A model generated the notes under the pieces. It had not been told where the DNA came from and made no database searches. It saw nothing but the letters and a program-made list of their open reading frames with translations. From ELB16-189 sp018266435 (GTDB lineage Bacteria; Bacteroidota; Bacteroidia; Cytophagales; Cyclobacteriaceae): a stretch of DNA of 64,000 bases. The DNA is taken from contig CP126125.1 of assembly GCA_030123525.1 (NCBI GenBank), positions 2,976,001 to 3,040,000 of the forward strand, read 5' to 3'. Each line of letters begins with the position of its first letter. The first letter of the stretch is position 1. Position numbers and translations under genes: made by a program. Shown in pieces: positions 24,701 to 32,105 of the stretch.

Positions 24701-27370
24701 CCTACACCTTCAAACAACACCGTGAAGTTCAATGGAACATCAGCCACAGTAACCAGTGCTACTGCTACAAGTTTAGTGGTTACGGTTCCGGTCGGAGCAA
24801 CTACTGGTCCGGTAAGCGTAACGGTAAGCGGTCAGACAGCCACGAGTGCATCCAGTTTTAATGTACTCTCTGTATCTGGGTTTACACCAACTATTGGAGC
24901 GGTCGGCACATCGGTTACGATCAGTGGAACAAGTTTTGACCCTACACCTTCAAACAACACGGTAAAATTTAATGGAACATCAGCCACTGTAACCAGTGCT
25001 ACTGCTACAAGTTTGGTGGTTACGGTTCCGGTCGGAGTGACCACTGGTCCGGTAAGCGTAACGGTAAGCGGTCAGACAGCCACGAGCGCATCCAGTTTTA
25101 ATTTACTCTCTGTATCTGGTTTTACGCCAACTATCGGAGCGGTCGGCACATCGGTTACGATCACTGGAACAAGTTTCAGTACTACACCTTCAAACAACAC
25201 CGTGAAATTCAATGGAACATCAGCCACAGTAACCAGTGCTACTGCTACAAGTTTGGTGGTTACGGTTCCGGTCGGAGCGACCACTGGTCCGGTAAGCGTA
25301 ACGGTAAGCGGGCAGACAGCCACGAGCGCATCCAGTTTTAATGTACTCTCTGTATCTGGTTTTACACCAACTATCGGAGCGGTCGGCACATCGGTTACGA
25401 TCACTGGAACAAGTTTCAGTACTACACCTTCAAACAACACCGTGAAATTCAATGGAACATCAGCCACAGTAACCAGTGCTACTGCTACAAGTTTGGTGGT
25501 TACGGTTCCGGTCGGAGCGACCACTGGTCCGGTAAGTGTAACGGTAAGCGGTCAGACAGCCACGAGCGCATCCAATTTTAATGTACTTTCGATTACGAGT
25601 ATCTTTCCTGCTAGTGGTCCGGTTGGCGCATCGATAATGATTAGTGGAACAAGTTTCGACCCCACGCCATCTAACAACACGGTGAAGTTCAATGGAACAT
25701 CAGCCACAGTAACCAGTGCTACTGCTACAAGTTTAGTGGTTACGGTTCCGGCCGGAGCGACCACTGGTCCGGTAAGCGTAACAGTAAGCGGTCAGACAGC
25801 CATAAGCTCTACTGGTTTCACGTTGGTTTTGATACAATTCACCACCCCATCCTTCCCTCAACGAATTGTCAATGGCCAGTCCATCACAGCAAGTATCTCA
25901 GTAAATTATCCTACCCAGGCATCGAATCCGCTTTTGTTTACGTATGGACTTTCGACAGGCATGGCTTCAGCCGTATCGCAGTCATCTCCAAACCTCTCCG
26001 GTGAAATTACAACTAATGACCCCATTGGTGTAGGCTATTATTTTCAAGTGACTGATTTGAGTTCAGGTGCGGCCGTAAGCAGTTCGGTGGGTGAGGCTTA
26101 TGTAACTTACACTACCAGCACCATGCCTAACCCGGTGTTTGGCTCTACGCAAGACAAATATCAGATTTTTGCATCCCCCTTGAACTATACGGATAATTCA
26201 GTGGCATCGGTGTTTTCATCATTGGGTCCTTATGATAATACCAAATGGCGATTGTTTACTTATGATACTGGCACGGGCAATTTGGAATATCCGGGATTTA
26301 ATCAAATTGTATCTGGGAAAGGATATTGGCTAATCGTGCGTAACCCCGTAACAATACAAACGGGGGCTGGCAGCACCGTGCTGACTGATGAACAAAATCC
26401 ATTTACGATAAACTTAGTGCAAGGGTGGAACTTGATTGGCAATCCGTACAATTTTAAAATAGCGTGGAGTGATGTGATGAATTTTAACCAAAACCCGTCA
26501 GGTGTTGGAAGTTTAAAAACTTTTGTAAACGGAGCATTGGCAGTTGGTAATATCCTCAATGCCTGGCAGGGAGGGTTTGTGTATGCCCAGTCGCCAACAT
26601 CTATCAAAGTGTCAACATTGAAAAACTCATCGCTTCGGGTAGCGGCAGGCTCAACCATAGGCACAGATACTTCAGACGATTGGCAGATACCCATATCGTT
26701 GCGTGCTAATGGATTAACGAATAGCATCGGGGGAATCGGCATGTCTGCTACCGGTTCGTTGACTGAGCTTACTCCAGGTGATGAAGTGGTGATGAATTTT
26801 CCGGATGGGATAAGTATTCCACAACTTACTTTTGCCGAAAGGAAAAATGGGTTAACTCTTTCCAAATACATTGCTCCGAATAACACGCATTATGTCTGGC
26901 AGTTTACAACCAACGAAAAACAACTTGAAATATTCTGGAATGCATCAGCCATTCAGAACAACGTACAAAAGTTAGTGCTCGTTGATCTGGACAATGCGGT
27001 GCGGGTAGATATGCTCGAACAGTCTTATTACAAGACTTCTTCAGCCGGCCGGTTTAAAATTTATTTTGGCAACCAACAATTTATCGAACAATCGCTGGAA
27101 AATATTTTGCCCACCTTTGGAGATCCTTACCCCAATCCGGCAAAAAATGAAATCATTGTACCGGTGCAGGTAAGTAAACTTCAAAACCCGAGTGCAACAT
27201 TCTCCTTGTATGACATGAGTGGGAGCTTAGTGCAAAGCTGGAATGATCATTTTCTCACATCCGACCGGGTGGCAGTATTACCTTTAGGAGTTTCACCGGG
27301 TGTATATATATTAAAGGCACAGTCAGATGCAGGTGAGGTGCGCGTGTTTAAAATTGTTCATCTTGATTGA
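18746..27370 (+). CDS. Giant T9SS-exported surface protein with propeller and 22 IPT/TIG repeats
   Basis: 2874 residues. Layout: signal peptide or membrane anchor (1-34, ending RAYAQ); about 13 repeats of ~40-43 residues with Asp-box-like motifs such as STDNGVTW and STNNGTSW (about 35-600), likely one or two beta-propellers; 22 tandem IPT/TIG immunoglobulin-like domains of exactly 80 residues (about 603-2360); a non-repeated region of ~300 residues common in Bacteroidota secreted proteins (GYWLIVRNP, QGWNLIGNPYNFKIAW); and a C-terminal T9SS type A sorting domain (FGDPYPNPAKNEIIVPV, LYDMSGSLV, GVYILKAQ). It should cross the outer membrane through the type IX system and be attached to the surface or released. 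A long stalk carrying a propeller suggests adhesion or glycan binding. It lies between a secreted small protein and a secreted caspase-like protein. Confidence 0.88.
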   Translation: MIDSYKKRISLEPVKLALVVLIFLILMFDRAYAQWVRSDNGMTSTLSITSLFSNGGVVYAGISCGGLYSSSNSGASWSYLGFRNSTVTCMTTLGGNLFTGTNGGGVFISTDNGVTWSAVNTGLTNTTIRSFAVSGGNLFVGTNGGGVFLSTNYGSSWTAMNTGLTNTSVSSLIVSGSNLFVGTQGNGVFLSTNNGVSWNAVNTGLSNTAVTSLAVGAGNKIFAGTNGGVFLSTNNGASWNSVNTGLTNSFVLSLAVDGSNIFAGTYGGVFLSLNNGTSWSAVNTGLTSTIVTSLTVSGSSQLAGTNSGGVFLSTNSGSSWTAVNTGLTSATVTSFLVSGGNLFAGLNGGGVFLSANNGTSWSAVNTGLSNIYVTSLAVNGGYLFAGTGGGVFQSTNNGSSWSMVNTGLTNPYVLSLAVIGSSLFAGTQGGVFLSTNNGTSWTAMNTGLTNTYIASLAVIGTNLFAGTSGGVFLSTNNGVSWSAINTGLTNTSITSFAVSGSNLFAGTNGGGVFLSANNGASWTVVSNGLANNYITSLATSSGNLFAGTSGGGVFLSTNNGASWGYLGFTNENVTGLTVNGGKAFVGISCGGLYAQLINNIPTISSFTPSIGPIGASVTINGTGFDSTPSNNTVKFNGTSATVTSATATSLVVTVPVGATTGPVSVTVSGQTATSASNFNVLSVSGFTPTIGVVGTSVTITGTSFDPTPSNNTVKFNGTSATVTSATATSLVVTVPVGATTGPVSVTVSGQTATSASNFNVLSVSGFTPTIGAVGTSVTITGTSFSTTPSNNTVKFNGTSATVTSATATSLVVTVPVGVTTGPVSVTVSGQTATSVSSFNVLSVSSFSPTFGAAGTSVIVSGTSFDPTPSNNTVKFNGTSATVTSANSSTLIVTVPVGATTGPVSVTVGGQTVTSVSSFNVLSVSSFSPTIGAVGTSVTITGTSFSTTPSNNTVKFNGTSATVTSATATSLVVTVPVGATTGPVSVTVSGQTATSASNFNVLSVSGFTPTIGAVGTSVTITGTSFSTTPSNNTVKFNGTSATVTSATATSLVVTVPVGATTGPVSVTVSGQTATSASNFNVLSVSGFTPTIGVVGTSVTITGTSFDPTPSNNTVKFNGTSATVTSATATSLVVTVPAGATTGPVSVTVSGQTATSASSFNVLSVSGFTPTIGAVGTSVTISGTSFDPTPSNNTVKFNGTSATVTSATATSLVVTVPAGATTGPVSVTVSGQTATSASSFNVLSVSGFTPTIGAVGTSVTISGTSFDPTPSNNTVKFNGTSATVTSATATSLVVTVPAGATTGPVSVTVSGQTATSASNFNVLSVSGFTPTIGVVGTSVTITGTSFDPTPSNNTVKFNGTSATVTSATATSLVVTVPVGATTGPVSVTVSGQTATSASSFNLLSVSSFTPTIGVVGTSVTISGTSFDPTPSNNTVKFNGTSATVTSATATSLVVTVPAGATTGPVSVTVSGQTATSASSFNVLSVSGFTPTIGAVGTSVTISGTSFDPTPSNNTVKFNGTSATVTSATATSLVVTVPAGATTGPVSVTVSGQTATSASNFNVLSVSGFTPTIGAVGTSVTITGTSFSTTPSNNTVKFNGTSATVTSATATSLVVTVPVGATTGPVSVTVGGQTVTSVSSFNVLSVSSFSPTIGAVGTSVTITGTSFSTTPSNNTVKFNGTSATVTSATATSLVVTVPVGATTGPVSVTVSGQTATSASSFNVLSVSGFTPTIGAVGTSVTISGTSFSTTPSNNTVKFNGTSATVTSATATSLVVTVPAGATTGPVSVTVSGQTATSFSSFNVLSVSSFSPTFGAAGTSVIVSGTSFDPTPSNNTVKFNGTSATVTSANSSTLIVTVPVGATTGPVSVTVGGQTVTSVSSFNVLSVSSFSPTIGAVGTSVTISGTSFDPTPSNNTVKFNGTSATVTSATATSLVVTVPVGATTGPVSVTVSGQTATSASNFNLLSVSGFTPTIGVVGTSVTITGTSFDPTPSNNTVKFNGTSATVTSATATSLVVTVPVGATTGPVSVTVSGQTATSASSFNVLSVSGFTPTIGAVGTSVTISGTSFDPTPSNNTVKFNGTSATVTSATATSLVVTVPVGVTTGPVSVTVSGQTATSASSFNLLSVSGFTPTIGAVGTSVTITGTSFSTTPSNNTVKFNGTSATVTSATATSLVVTVPVGATTGPVSVTVSGQTATSASSFNVLSVSGFTPTIGAVGTSVTITGTSFSTTPSNNTVKFNGTSATVTSATATSLVVTVPVGATTGPVSVTVSGQTATSASNFNVLSITSIFPASGPVGASIMISGTSFDPTPSNNTVKFNGTSATVTSATATSLVVTVPAGATTGPVSVTVSGQTAISSTGFTLVLIQFTTPSFPQRIVNGQSITASISVNYPTQASNPLLFTYGLSTGMASAVSQSSPNLSGEITTNDPIGVGYYFQVTDLSSGAAVSSSVGEAYVTYTTSTMPNPVFGSTQDKYQIFASPLNYTDNSVASVFSSLGPYDNTKWRLFTYDTGTGNLEYPGFNQIVSGKGYWLIVRNPVTIQTGAGSTVLTDEQNPFTINLVQGWNLIGNPYNFKIAWSDVMNFNQNPSGVGSLKTFVNGALAVGNILNAWQGGFVYAQSPTSIKVSTLKNSSLRVAAGSTIGTDTSDDWQIPISLRANGLTNSIGGIGMSATGSLTELTPGDEVVMNFPDGISIPQLTFAERKNGLTLSKYIAPNNTHYVWQFTTNEKQLEIFWNASAIQNNVQKLVLVDLDNAVRVDMLEQSYYKTSSAGRFKIYFGNQQFIEQSLENILPTFGDPYPNPAKNEIIVPVQVSKLQNPSATFSLYDMSGSLVQSWNDHFLTSDRVAVLPLGVSPGVYILKAQSDAGEVRVFKIVHLD
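18930..20530 (+). repeat. Thirteen Asp-box/propeller repeats within the giant gene
   Basis: Each unit is about 120-129 bp and encodes a variant of GGVFLSTNNGTSWTAVNTGL followed by a short strand such as VTSLAVSGGNLFAGT. The second unit keeps the full Asp-box pattern S-x-D-x-G-x-T-W; most others have Asn for Asp. The first and last units share ISCGGLY and SWxYLGF, so the array is bracketed by related caps. Confidence 0.85.
20551..25830 (+). repeat. 22 tandem 240-bp IPT/TIG repeats
   Basis: The element encoding NTVKFNGTSATVTSA recurs every 240 bp, at 20641, 20881 and so on to 25681, with no insertion or deletion in any unit. Units differ mainly in a few variable patches (FDPTPS or FSTTPS; GVVGT, GAVGT or GAAGT; VGATT or AGATT). 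22091-22416 and 22331-22656 are identical (326 bp at an offset of one unit), a sign of very recent duplication or gene conversion. Confidence 0.95.
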
Positions 27371-27453
27371 TCATACCAAGAAATAATGTTTAACTATTAT
27401 TGCCCTATTGATTATATTGAATCTATCTTATTTCAACCAAAAAAAATAAACAT

Positions 27454-28569
27454 ATGAAACACATAAAATTTATTTTGTTTATAGCAGGTTGCTTTTTAAT
27501 CATTCATGGACATGGTCAGTCCGTGGAAAAAACTATTCCACCCGTTCGCTTAACATTAAAAGACACCTCACCTCCGGTGATAACCTTGTCATACAAAAAC
27601 AATGGAGCGCTGGATAAGAATGGGAAAGTAGGAGTAGTGATCAGTGTGAAAGATCAATCGGGAATCATTTCAGTATCCATAGATAATGAGTACCAGTCGA
27701 TTACCCCAGGCAAGGACTCTATATCTTTTTTTAAATCTTTTTTTCCAGATCATGAGGTGCAGGTAACGGCCAAAGATAAATTCAGCAACGTAAAAGATCG
27801 TTCATTGATCATTCGCGGACAGGCCAGCCCGGTGTTGGCAAAAGGAAATAATTTTGTTGTTCCTGTTCACAAAAACTATTTGTTGCTGATGGCCGAGCAA
27901 GACTATGCAGACCCCACCATTACATCTTTGTCTGAGCCAATGAAAGATGCAAACTTACTGAAAGAGATACTGCTCGAGAAATATACATTTGATGAAAGTG
28001 AGGTTTCAGTTTTAAAGAACCCTACTTTTGAAGCCATTGAAATTGAATTTGAAAGACTGAGCCGTATTATCACCCCAAACGACAACCTTCTTATTTTTTA
28101 CGCAGGACATGGTTATTTCGATGACAAAACCAATATTGGATATTGGCTTCCATCCGATGCTCAATCAAAGAACCGAGCTCGTTGGTTTCGCAACAGTGCG
28201 TTGGTTGAAAACATCGGGGCGATTAATTCAAAACATACCTTGCTGGTTGCCGATGCCTGCTTCAGTGGTGGAATATTTAAAACCCGTGCACCATTTAACA
28301 ATGGTAGTGTGGATATTGCCAATATGATGAAGCGCCCCAGTCGCAAAGCCATCACTAGCGGCTCACTTACCACCGTGCCTGATAAGAGTCAGTTTATGAA
28401 GTACCTGTTGAAGGCACTTAATAGCAATGAAAACAAATACCTTCCCTCTGAGGATTTGTTTGATGAAGTGCGCATCAGCATGAAGAATAATGCAGATACC
28501 CGCCCGCTGTACGGAGAAATTAAAGATGTAGGAGACGAGGGTGGTAATTTTGTTTTCATCAGGAAATAG
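27454..28569 (+). CDS. Secreted caspase-family (peptidase C14) protein
   Basis: 371 residues. Signal peptide MKHIKFILFIAGCFLIIHGHGQ, an Ig-like region (about 35-115, SPPVITLSYKNN ... VTAKDKFSNVKDRSL), then a caspase-like domain (about 130-371). The catalytic pair is visible: His219 in FYAGHGYFDD and Cys269 in VADACFSGG. The acidic residues before the cysteine fit metacaspase-like enzymes, which cut after Arg or Lys, but specificity is not readable. Export places it in the periplasm or outside. It follows the giant surface protein gene on the same strand with an 83-bp gap. Its last 57 bp are part of the 447-bp repeat, and a short copy lies at 44903-44959. Confidence 0.88.
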   Translation: MKHIKFILFIAGCFLIIHGHGQSVEKTIPPVRLTLKDTSPPVITLSYKNNGALDKNGKVGVVISVKDQSGIISVSIDNEYQSITPGKDSISFFKSFFPDHEVQVTAKDKFSNVKDRSLIIRGQASPVLAKGNNFVVPVHKNYLLLMAEQDYADPTITSLSEPMKDANLLKEILLEKYTFDESEVSVLKNPTFEAIEIEFERLSRIITPNDNLLIFYAGHGYFDDKTNIGYWLPSDAQSKNRARWFRNSALVENIGAINSKHTLLVADACFSGGIFKTRAPFNNGSVDIANMMKRPSRKAITSGSLTTVPDKSQFMKYLLKALNSNENKYLPSEDLFDEVRISMKNNADTRPLYGEIKDVGDEGGNFVFIRK

Positions 28570-28594
28570 CTGGATAGGCATCATCGGCTATCTC

Positions 28595-28624
28595 CCGATT
28601 GCCTCTTGCACAAGAGACAATCGG
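28595..28624. terminator. Bidirectional terminator after the caspase gene
   Basis: CCGATTG and CTCTTG on the left pair with CAAGAG and CAATCGG on the right with one C-A mismatch. It lies between the end of the caspase gene and the reverse-oriented gene fragment. The same hairpin is present in the right repeat (44985-45014), where it ends the 612-residue protein gene, as expected for an originally convergent pair. Confidence 0.75.
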
Positions 28625-28662
28625 TGTTATTTTCCGGTCAACCTATGTTCCAGATGATGTCA

Positions 28663-28959
28663 TTACACACTGACCGGGTGCATGACCTCAACAGACTGAA
28701 GGTTTAACAGTTGAAGCTGGATTTGCACCATGAGTTTGTTTTCAATTTCATCAAGCCCCTCTTGCAGGCGTGTCATCAATTCCCCTTTTTCCATCGTAGA
28801 GAGTAAATACTTATAATATTGAATGCCTTCGTTGAGGTTGAGCGTAAATTTCTGAATTTGTTTTTGCTTTTTTTCGTCAAATGACTCCATAGCATTGTCT
28901 ATCATCTCTTTTAAGTAATCGATGTATAGAAAAAATTCTTTTATAAAAATTGCCGGCCT
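28663..28959 (-). pseudogene. 3' fragment of the 612-residue conserved protein gene
   Basis: Encodes the last ~99 residues of the protein at 45053-46891 (from RPAIFIKEFFLYI to QSVEVMHPVSV), with one residue changed. Codons in front of it (up to an ATG at 28971) come from unrelated island sequence. It lacks a promoter and five-sixths of the gene, so it is a by-product of the repeat duplication, although the frame is still open. Confidence 0.9.
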
Positions 28960-29041
28960 CGATTGCGTCAATTAACACATTTTTTTGACAAAGAATTGGT
29001 GTTGTTGTCTTGTATAAAGCAGAGCCTCTTCTGCCGTAGTT

Positions 29042-29110
29042 CTATTCCTGTTGGAATGCCAGTTCAACTGCCTTGAGTTCCAGATCGTACTGTTTTTTAG
29101 TTATTTCCAT
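29042..29110 (-). pseudogene. Possible remnant of an IS3-type transposase orfA start
   Basis: A 22-codon frame begins MEITKKQYDLELKAVELAFQ, which resembles the first helix of IS3-family OrfA proteins (KKQYDxEFK..AVEL). It stops at once; a second frame nearby reads AEEALLYTRQQHQFFVKKM. No inverted repeats or transposase body were found. It sits 83 bp inside the left end of the island. The remaining 28972-29365 interval shows no other gene. Confidence 0.3.
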
Positions 29111-29365
29111 GGCAGCAAGCTAGCCCTATCACCCTTTTTTTGTTTCAACAAAGTTGGCAGTTCCATTTCGCAGTTGAAGGCCTACCTAATACATTCCATG
29201 TTGATGATTAGTTACAGGTGAAGTGCTTGAGGGCAAGAACGATTCAGCCTATTAGAGATCGTAGGGATGCAATCCATATGATGCAACAGAAATTGAGATA
29301 TTTGCGTTACAATATTGTTAAAGTCTGGGGCATTCAAATTTGATAAACCTTATAAATAGTACTCA

Positions 29366-30394
29366 TTGAAACCTTTAACTGTATTCAAGCCTTGGAACAA
29401 AAAAACATTACCAAAAAAGATTTTGGTAATACGATTTCAAGCATTGGGCGATACAGTAGTTACACTGCCCTATTTGCTGAGTTTAAAGAAGCAACTACCG
29501 CAAGTTGCTCTACATTTTTTAACAAGAGAAGAAGTAAGCCTTATTCCTAGTGAAATTGATTTATTTGAAAAAATTATTATTATTAAAGGTGGCAGGAATT
29601 TAAAATTACAATTTTTTTATTGTCTAAAGAAAATCCCCGCATTTTGGATAGAGCGTTACGATATTGTAATCGATTTGCAAAATCATATTCTTAGCAAATG
29701 TATCAGAATATCTTTGAGGTCTTCCGCATGGAGTTCATTTGATAAGTACTCACCATTGTCGGCAGGAGAAAGAACAAAATTGACTATTAACGCATTGAAT
29801 CTTTGCCAAGTAAAAATAGAAACAGATTTTGTGATGAAGTCAGAGCGATTTATAATTTCTGTTGAAGAAAAATTAGCAAAGTATGCGTTAGATAAATCAA
29901 GCAAGATTATTATAATCAATCCAGCTGGTGCATTTGAGAGTAGGCATTGGCCATTAGAAAACTATGTTACGTTTTGTAAACATTGGATTGCATACGATAA
30001 AAAAATTAAATTTGTTATTGTCGGATTATCTTCTTTGAAAAAAAAATCGTTGTGGCTTAAAGAGAGATTGGGCAACATGGTCATTGATTTAGTTAATGAA
30101 ACAAATGCAGTAGAGGCTTTTATTATTGTCAGGATGGCACATCTTGTGCTGACGGAAGATAGTGGTTTAATGCATATAAGTTGGGTACAAGGTGTGCCTA
30201 CATTTGCATTGTTTGGTTCTACACGCAACGATTGGTCAGCTCCATTGGGTGAAAAATCACTATGTTTAAACTCGTCTGATCTCCCTTGTGGCAATTGTAT
30301 GCAAAAAGTTTGTCAATTTGGAGACACCCATTGTTTGACTCGTTACACACCTGAATATGTTTTTCAGCAGTCACAAAAGCTTGTCCAAATATAA
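29366..30394 (+). CDS. Glycosyltransferase family 9 (heptosyltransferase-like)
   Basis: 342 residues of the GT9 (ADP-heptose:LPS heptosyltransferase) family. N-terminal KILVIRFQALGDTVVTLPYL is the acceptor-side Rossmann start; NPAGAFESRHWPLENY opens the C-terminal domain, and TEDSGLMHISWVQGVPTFALFG with STRNDWSAP is the nucleotide-sugar site. The cysteine group CGNCMQKVC near the end is common in this family. It probably adds a core sugar to LPS or another surface glycan. The stop overlaps the next start by one base (TAATG), so the two genes are coupled. Confidence 0.88.
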   Translation: MKPLTVFKPWNKKTLPKKILVIRFQALGDTVVTLPYLLSLKKQLPQVALHFLTREEVSLIPSEIDLFEKIIIIKGGRNLKLQFFYCLKKIPAFWIERYDIVIDLQNHILSKCIRISLRSSAWSSFDKYSPLSAGERTKLTINALNLCQVKIETDFVMKSERFIISVEEKLAKYALDKSSKIIIINPAGAFESRHWPLENYVTFCKHWIAYDKKIKFVIVGLSSLKKKSLWLKERLGNMVIDLVNETNAVEAFIIVRMAHLVLTEDSGLMHISWVQGVPTFALFGSTRNDWSAPLGEKSLCLNSSDLPCGNCMQKVCQFGDTHCLTRYTPEYVFQQSQKLVQI

Positions 30395-31503
30395 TGAGAG
30401 TTGCTGTGTGGATTTATGGTGGAATTGGAAGTGGAAATTTTTCCCAGGGAATTCCTCATATCACCCGTTTGATTGAAAAATTGTCTGCGCAAAATGAAAT
30501 CAGTATCTATTCAATTTTGCCAGCTAACAAAGGATTCGTTCCAAAGAATTATTTACTACGAACGATCAATTCGAAAATTTATTTTTCTAAAATAAGGATG
30601 GTTTTACTCATCATTCTTTTTTTTTACGATCACATTCGAAAGCCTTATAACTTGCTTCATGCTTTTTGGGGTTACCCCGCGGGTACCTTTGCCGTAGTGC
30701 TTGGTAAGCTTATAGGGTTGCCAAGTGTGGTTTCTTTGCAGGGGGGAGAAGGGGCAAGCCTTCCTGCTATTCACTATGGAAATATGACAAACAATAGTGT
30801 AAGGAAAATTACATTATGGACTTGTGAAAACGCAACTGTGCTGATTGCTATTTCAAAATTTCTTTCAAATAAAATGGTCGAACATGGATTGAAAAGAAAG
30901 GATGTAAAATTGATTTTATTTGGAGCAGATACAGAATTGTTTTACCCTAAAGAAAAAGGCAAAGACTGTCAACTCAAAATCATTCATGTTGCCAATCTCA
31001 ACGCAGTGAAGGATCAATCGACTTTGTTAAAATCTTTTGCGAGAATTACTAAACGACAGCCATCACTATTAAGAATAATTGGCGATGGTATTTTGTTTAA
31101 TGAACTTCAACAGCTAACCAAGGAATTGGGAATAACAGATTATGTTGAATTTGTAGGCGCAGTTCCAAACCTTCAATTATTACCACATTATCATTGGGCT
31201 GATATAATGCTTCTCACATCATTACATGAAGGTCAAGCAGTAGTGGTGTGCGAGGCATTGGCATGCAAAGTAGTTGTATGTGGTACAAGGGTTGGTCTTA
31301 TTGCTGACCTTGCCAATGACTGTTGCCGTACATCTGATATTGGAGATGATAAAATGCTAGCACAAAACGCGCTGGAGCTATGGAATGATTCTTTTGAATA
31401 TAAACGCTTGCAAGAAAATGGTTTTACTTGGACACAGCAACACACACTTGCCTGGAGTGTTAACAAAATTCAAAATGTTTACAATACTTTAATGAAAAAA
31501 TAA
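30394..31503 (+). CDS. Glycosyltransferase family 4
   Basis: 369 residues with two Rossmann domains of the GT-B fold. N-terminal acceptor domain with VAVWIYGGIGSGNFSQGI; C-terminal donor domain with KIIHVANLNAVKDQSTLLKS, LRIIGDG and the E-x7-E motif inside LHEGQAVVVCEALACKVVV. GT4 enzymes are retaining transferases that use nucleotide sugars; the sugar is not predictable. It is the last plus-strand gene of the cluster before the strand switch. Confidence 0.88.
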   Translation: MRVAVWIYGGIGSGNFSQGIPHITRLIEKLSAQNEISIYSILPANKGFVPKNYLLRTINSKIYFSKIRMVLLIILFFYDHIRKPYNLLHAFWGYPAGTFAVVLGKLIGLPSVVSLQGGEGASLPAIHYGNMTNNSVRKITLWTCENATVLIAISKFLSNKMVEHGLKRKDVKLILFGADTELFYPKEKGKDCQLKIIHVANLNAVKDQSTLLKSFARITKRQPSLLRIIGDGILFNELQQLTKELGITDYVEFVGAVPNLQLLPHYHWADIMLLTSLHEGQAVVVCEALACKVVVCGTRVGLIADLANDCCRTSDIGDDKMLAQNALELWNDSFEYKRLQENGFTWTQQHTLAWSVNKIQNVYNTLMKK

Positions 31504-31813
31504 ATTGTTATAATGCGAAACTTCGATTGTTTCATTTGAGAGCGTACATTCATTGGTAATATTTTAAAATTAATTCAGGTTGCGAAGAAAGGTGTTTTTA
31601 AAATATTTATGATAAAGATGGGTGAGTTAGGGAAATAAAGAATCTTAGTTTGGTACTGTTTTAACCATATATCACACACAAAAAATTATTACGCATTTGC
31701 TTGAATTGTTTCAACGTTGCCCCTTCCAATTAGCAAGTGAAATGAATCTTCACGATGAATTTTAATTCATGGGATTTGTGTCCCATTAACATCTTCCGAA
31801 ATATTACCAGTAA

Positions 31814-32032
31814 GCAGATATATTTGTTTACACTTTTTTATTTGTAAATCAAGGTGTGGTTGAGAACAAAAGAACTGTAAATGATGTCATTGTGCCCGGT
31901 ACTCATTTGAGGTTGATGGTAGATGTGTCGGGCGAGTGTTGTATTACCATATCCACAGGAGAGGGCGTTACGCTTGCCAACTCAATAATAAAATTATTGG
32001 ATGGCAATATTACTAGTCATAAGATAAGATGA
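31814..32032 (+). pseudogene. Open frame without a start codon, possible gene remnant
   Basis: The 602 bp between the GT4 and methyltransferase genes contain no intact gene. One plus frame stays open for 72 codons from a TAA at 31811 to a TGA at 32030 and reads like protein (RTVNDVIVPGTHLRLMVDVS, TISTGEGVTLANSIIKLL), but it has no ATG at its head. I do not recognise it. It may be the 3' end of a gene lost from the island; the rest of the interval is AT-rich and unremarkable. Confidence 0.3.
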
Positions 32033-32105
32033 AAGGCTCATGAATGGACTAAGGAACATGACTTATAATAAACTACTCAGAGACATATTGAATTTTACGA
32101 AAGTA

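Larger units (their letters stand above)
28513..28959. repeat. 447-bp direct repeat, left copy, flanking the glycan/ECF island
   Basis: Matches 44903-45349 at a constant offset of 16390 with three mismatches (28867, 28897, 28919). It contains the last 57 bp of the caspase gene, the shared terminator, and the 3' end of the gene for the 612-residue protein. Homology stops sharply at both ends. Confidence 0.97.

Noticed and set aside
20527..25764. Series of antisense open frames of 65-310 codons across the IPT repeats
   Set aside because: The 240-bp unit is a multiple of three, so an antisense frame open in one unit stays open in many. The translation (runs such as TVTTKLVAVALVTVADVP) has no family features and mirrors the repeat code.
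20551..25830. Tandem repeat as a CRISPR array
   Set aside because: Units are 240 bp of continuous coding sequence, with no short repeat-spacer pattern and no cas genes nearby.
28663..28971. Functional 102-residue gene after the caspase gene
   Set aside because: It is a 3' copy of the 612-residue gene created by the direct repeat; its first codons are unrelated island sequence.
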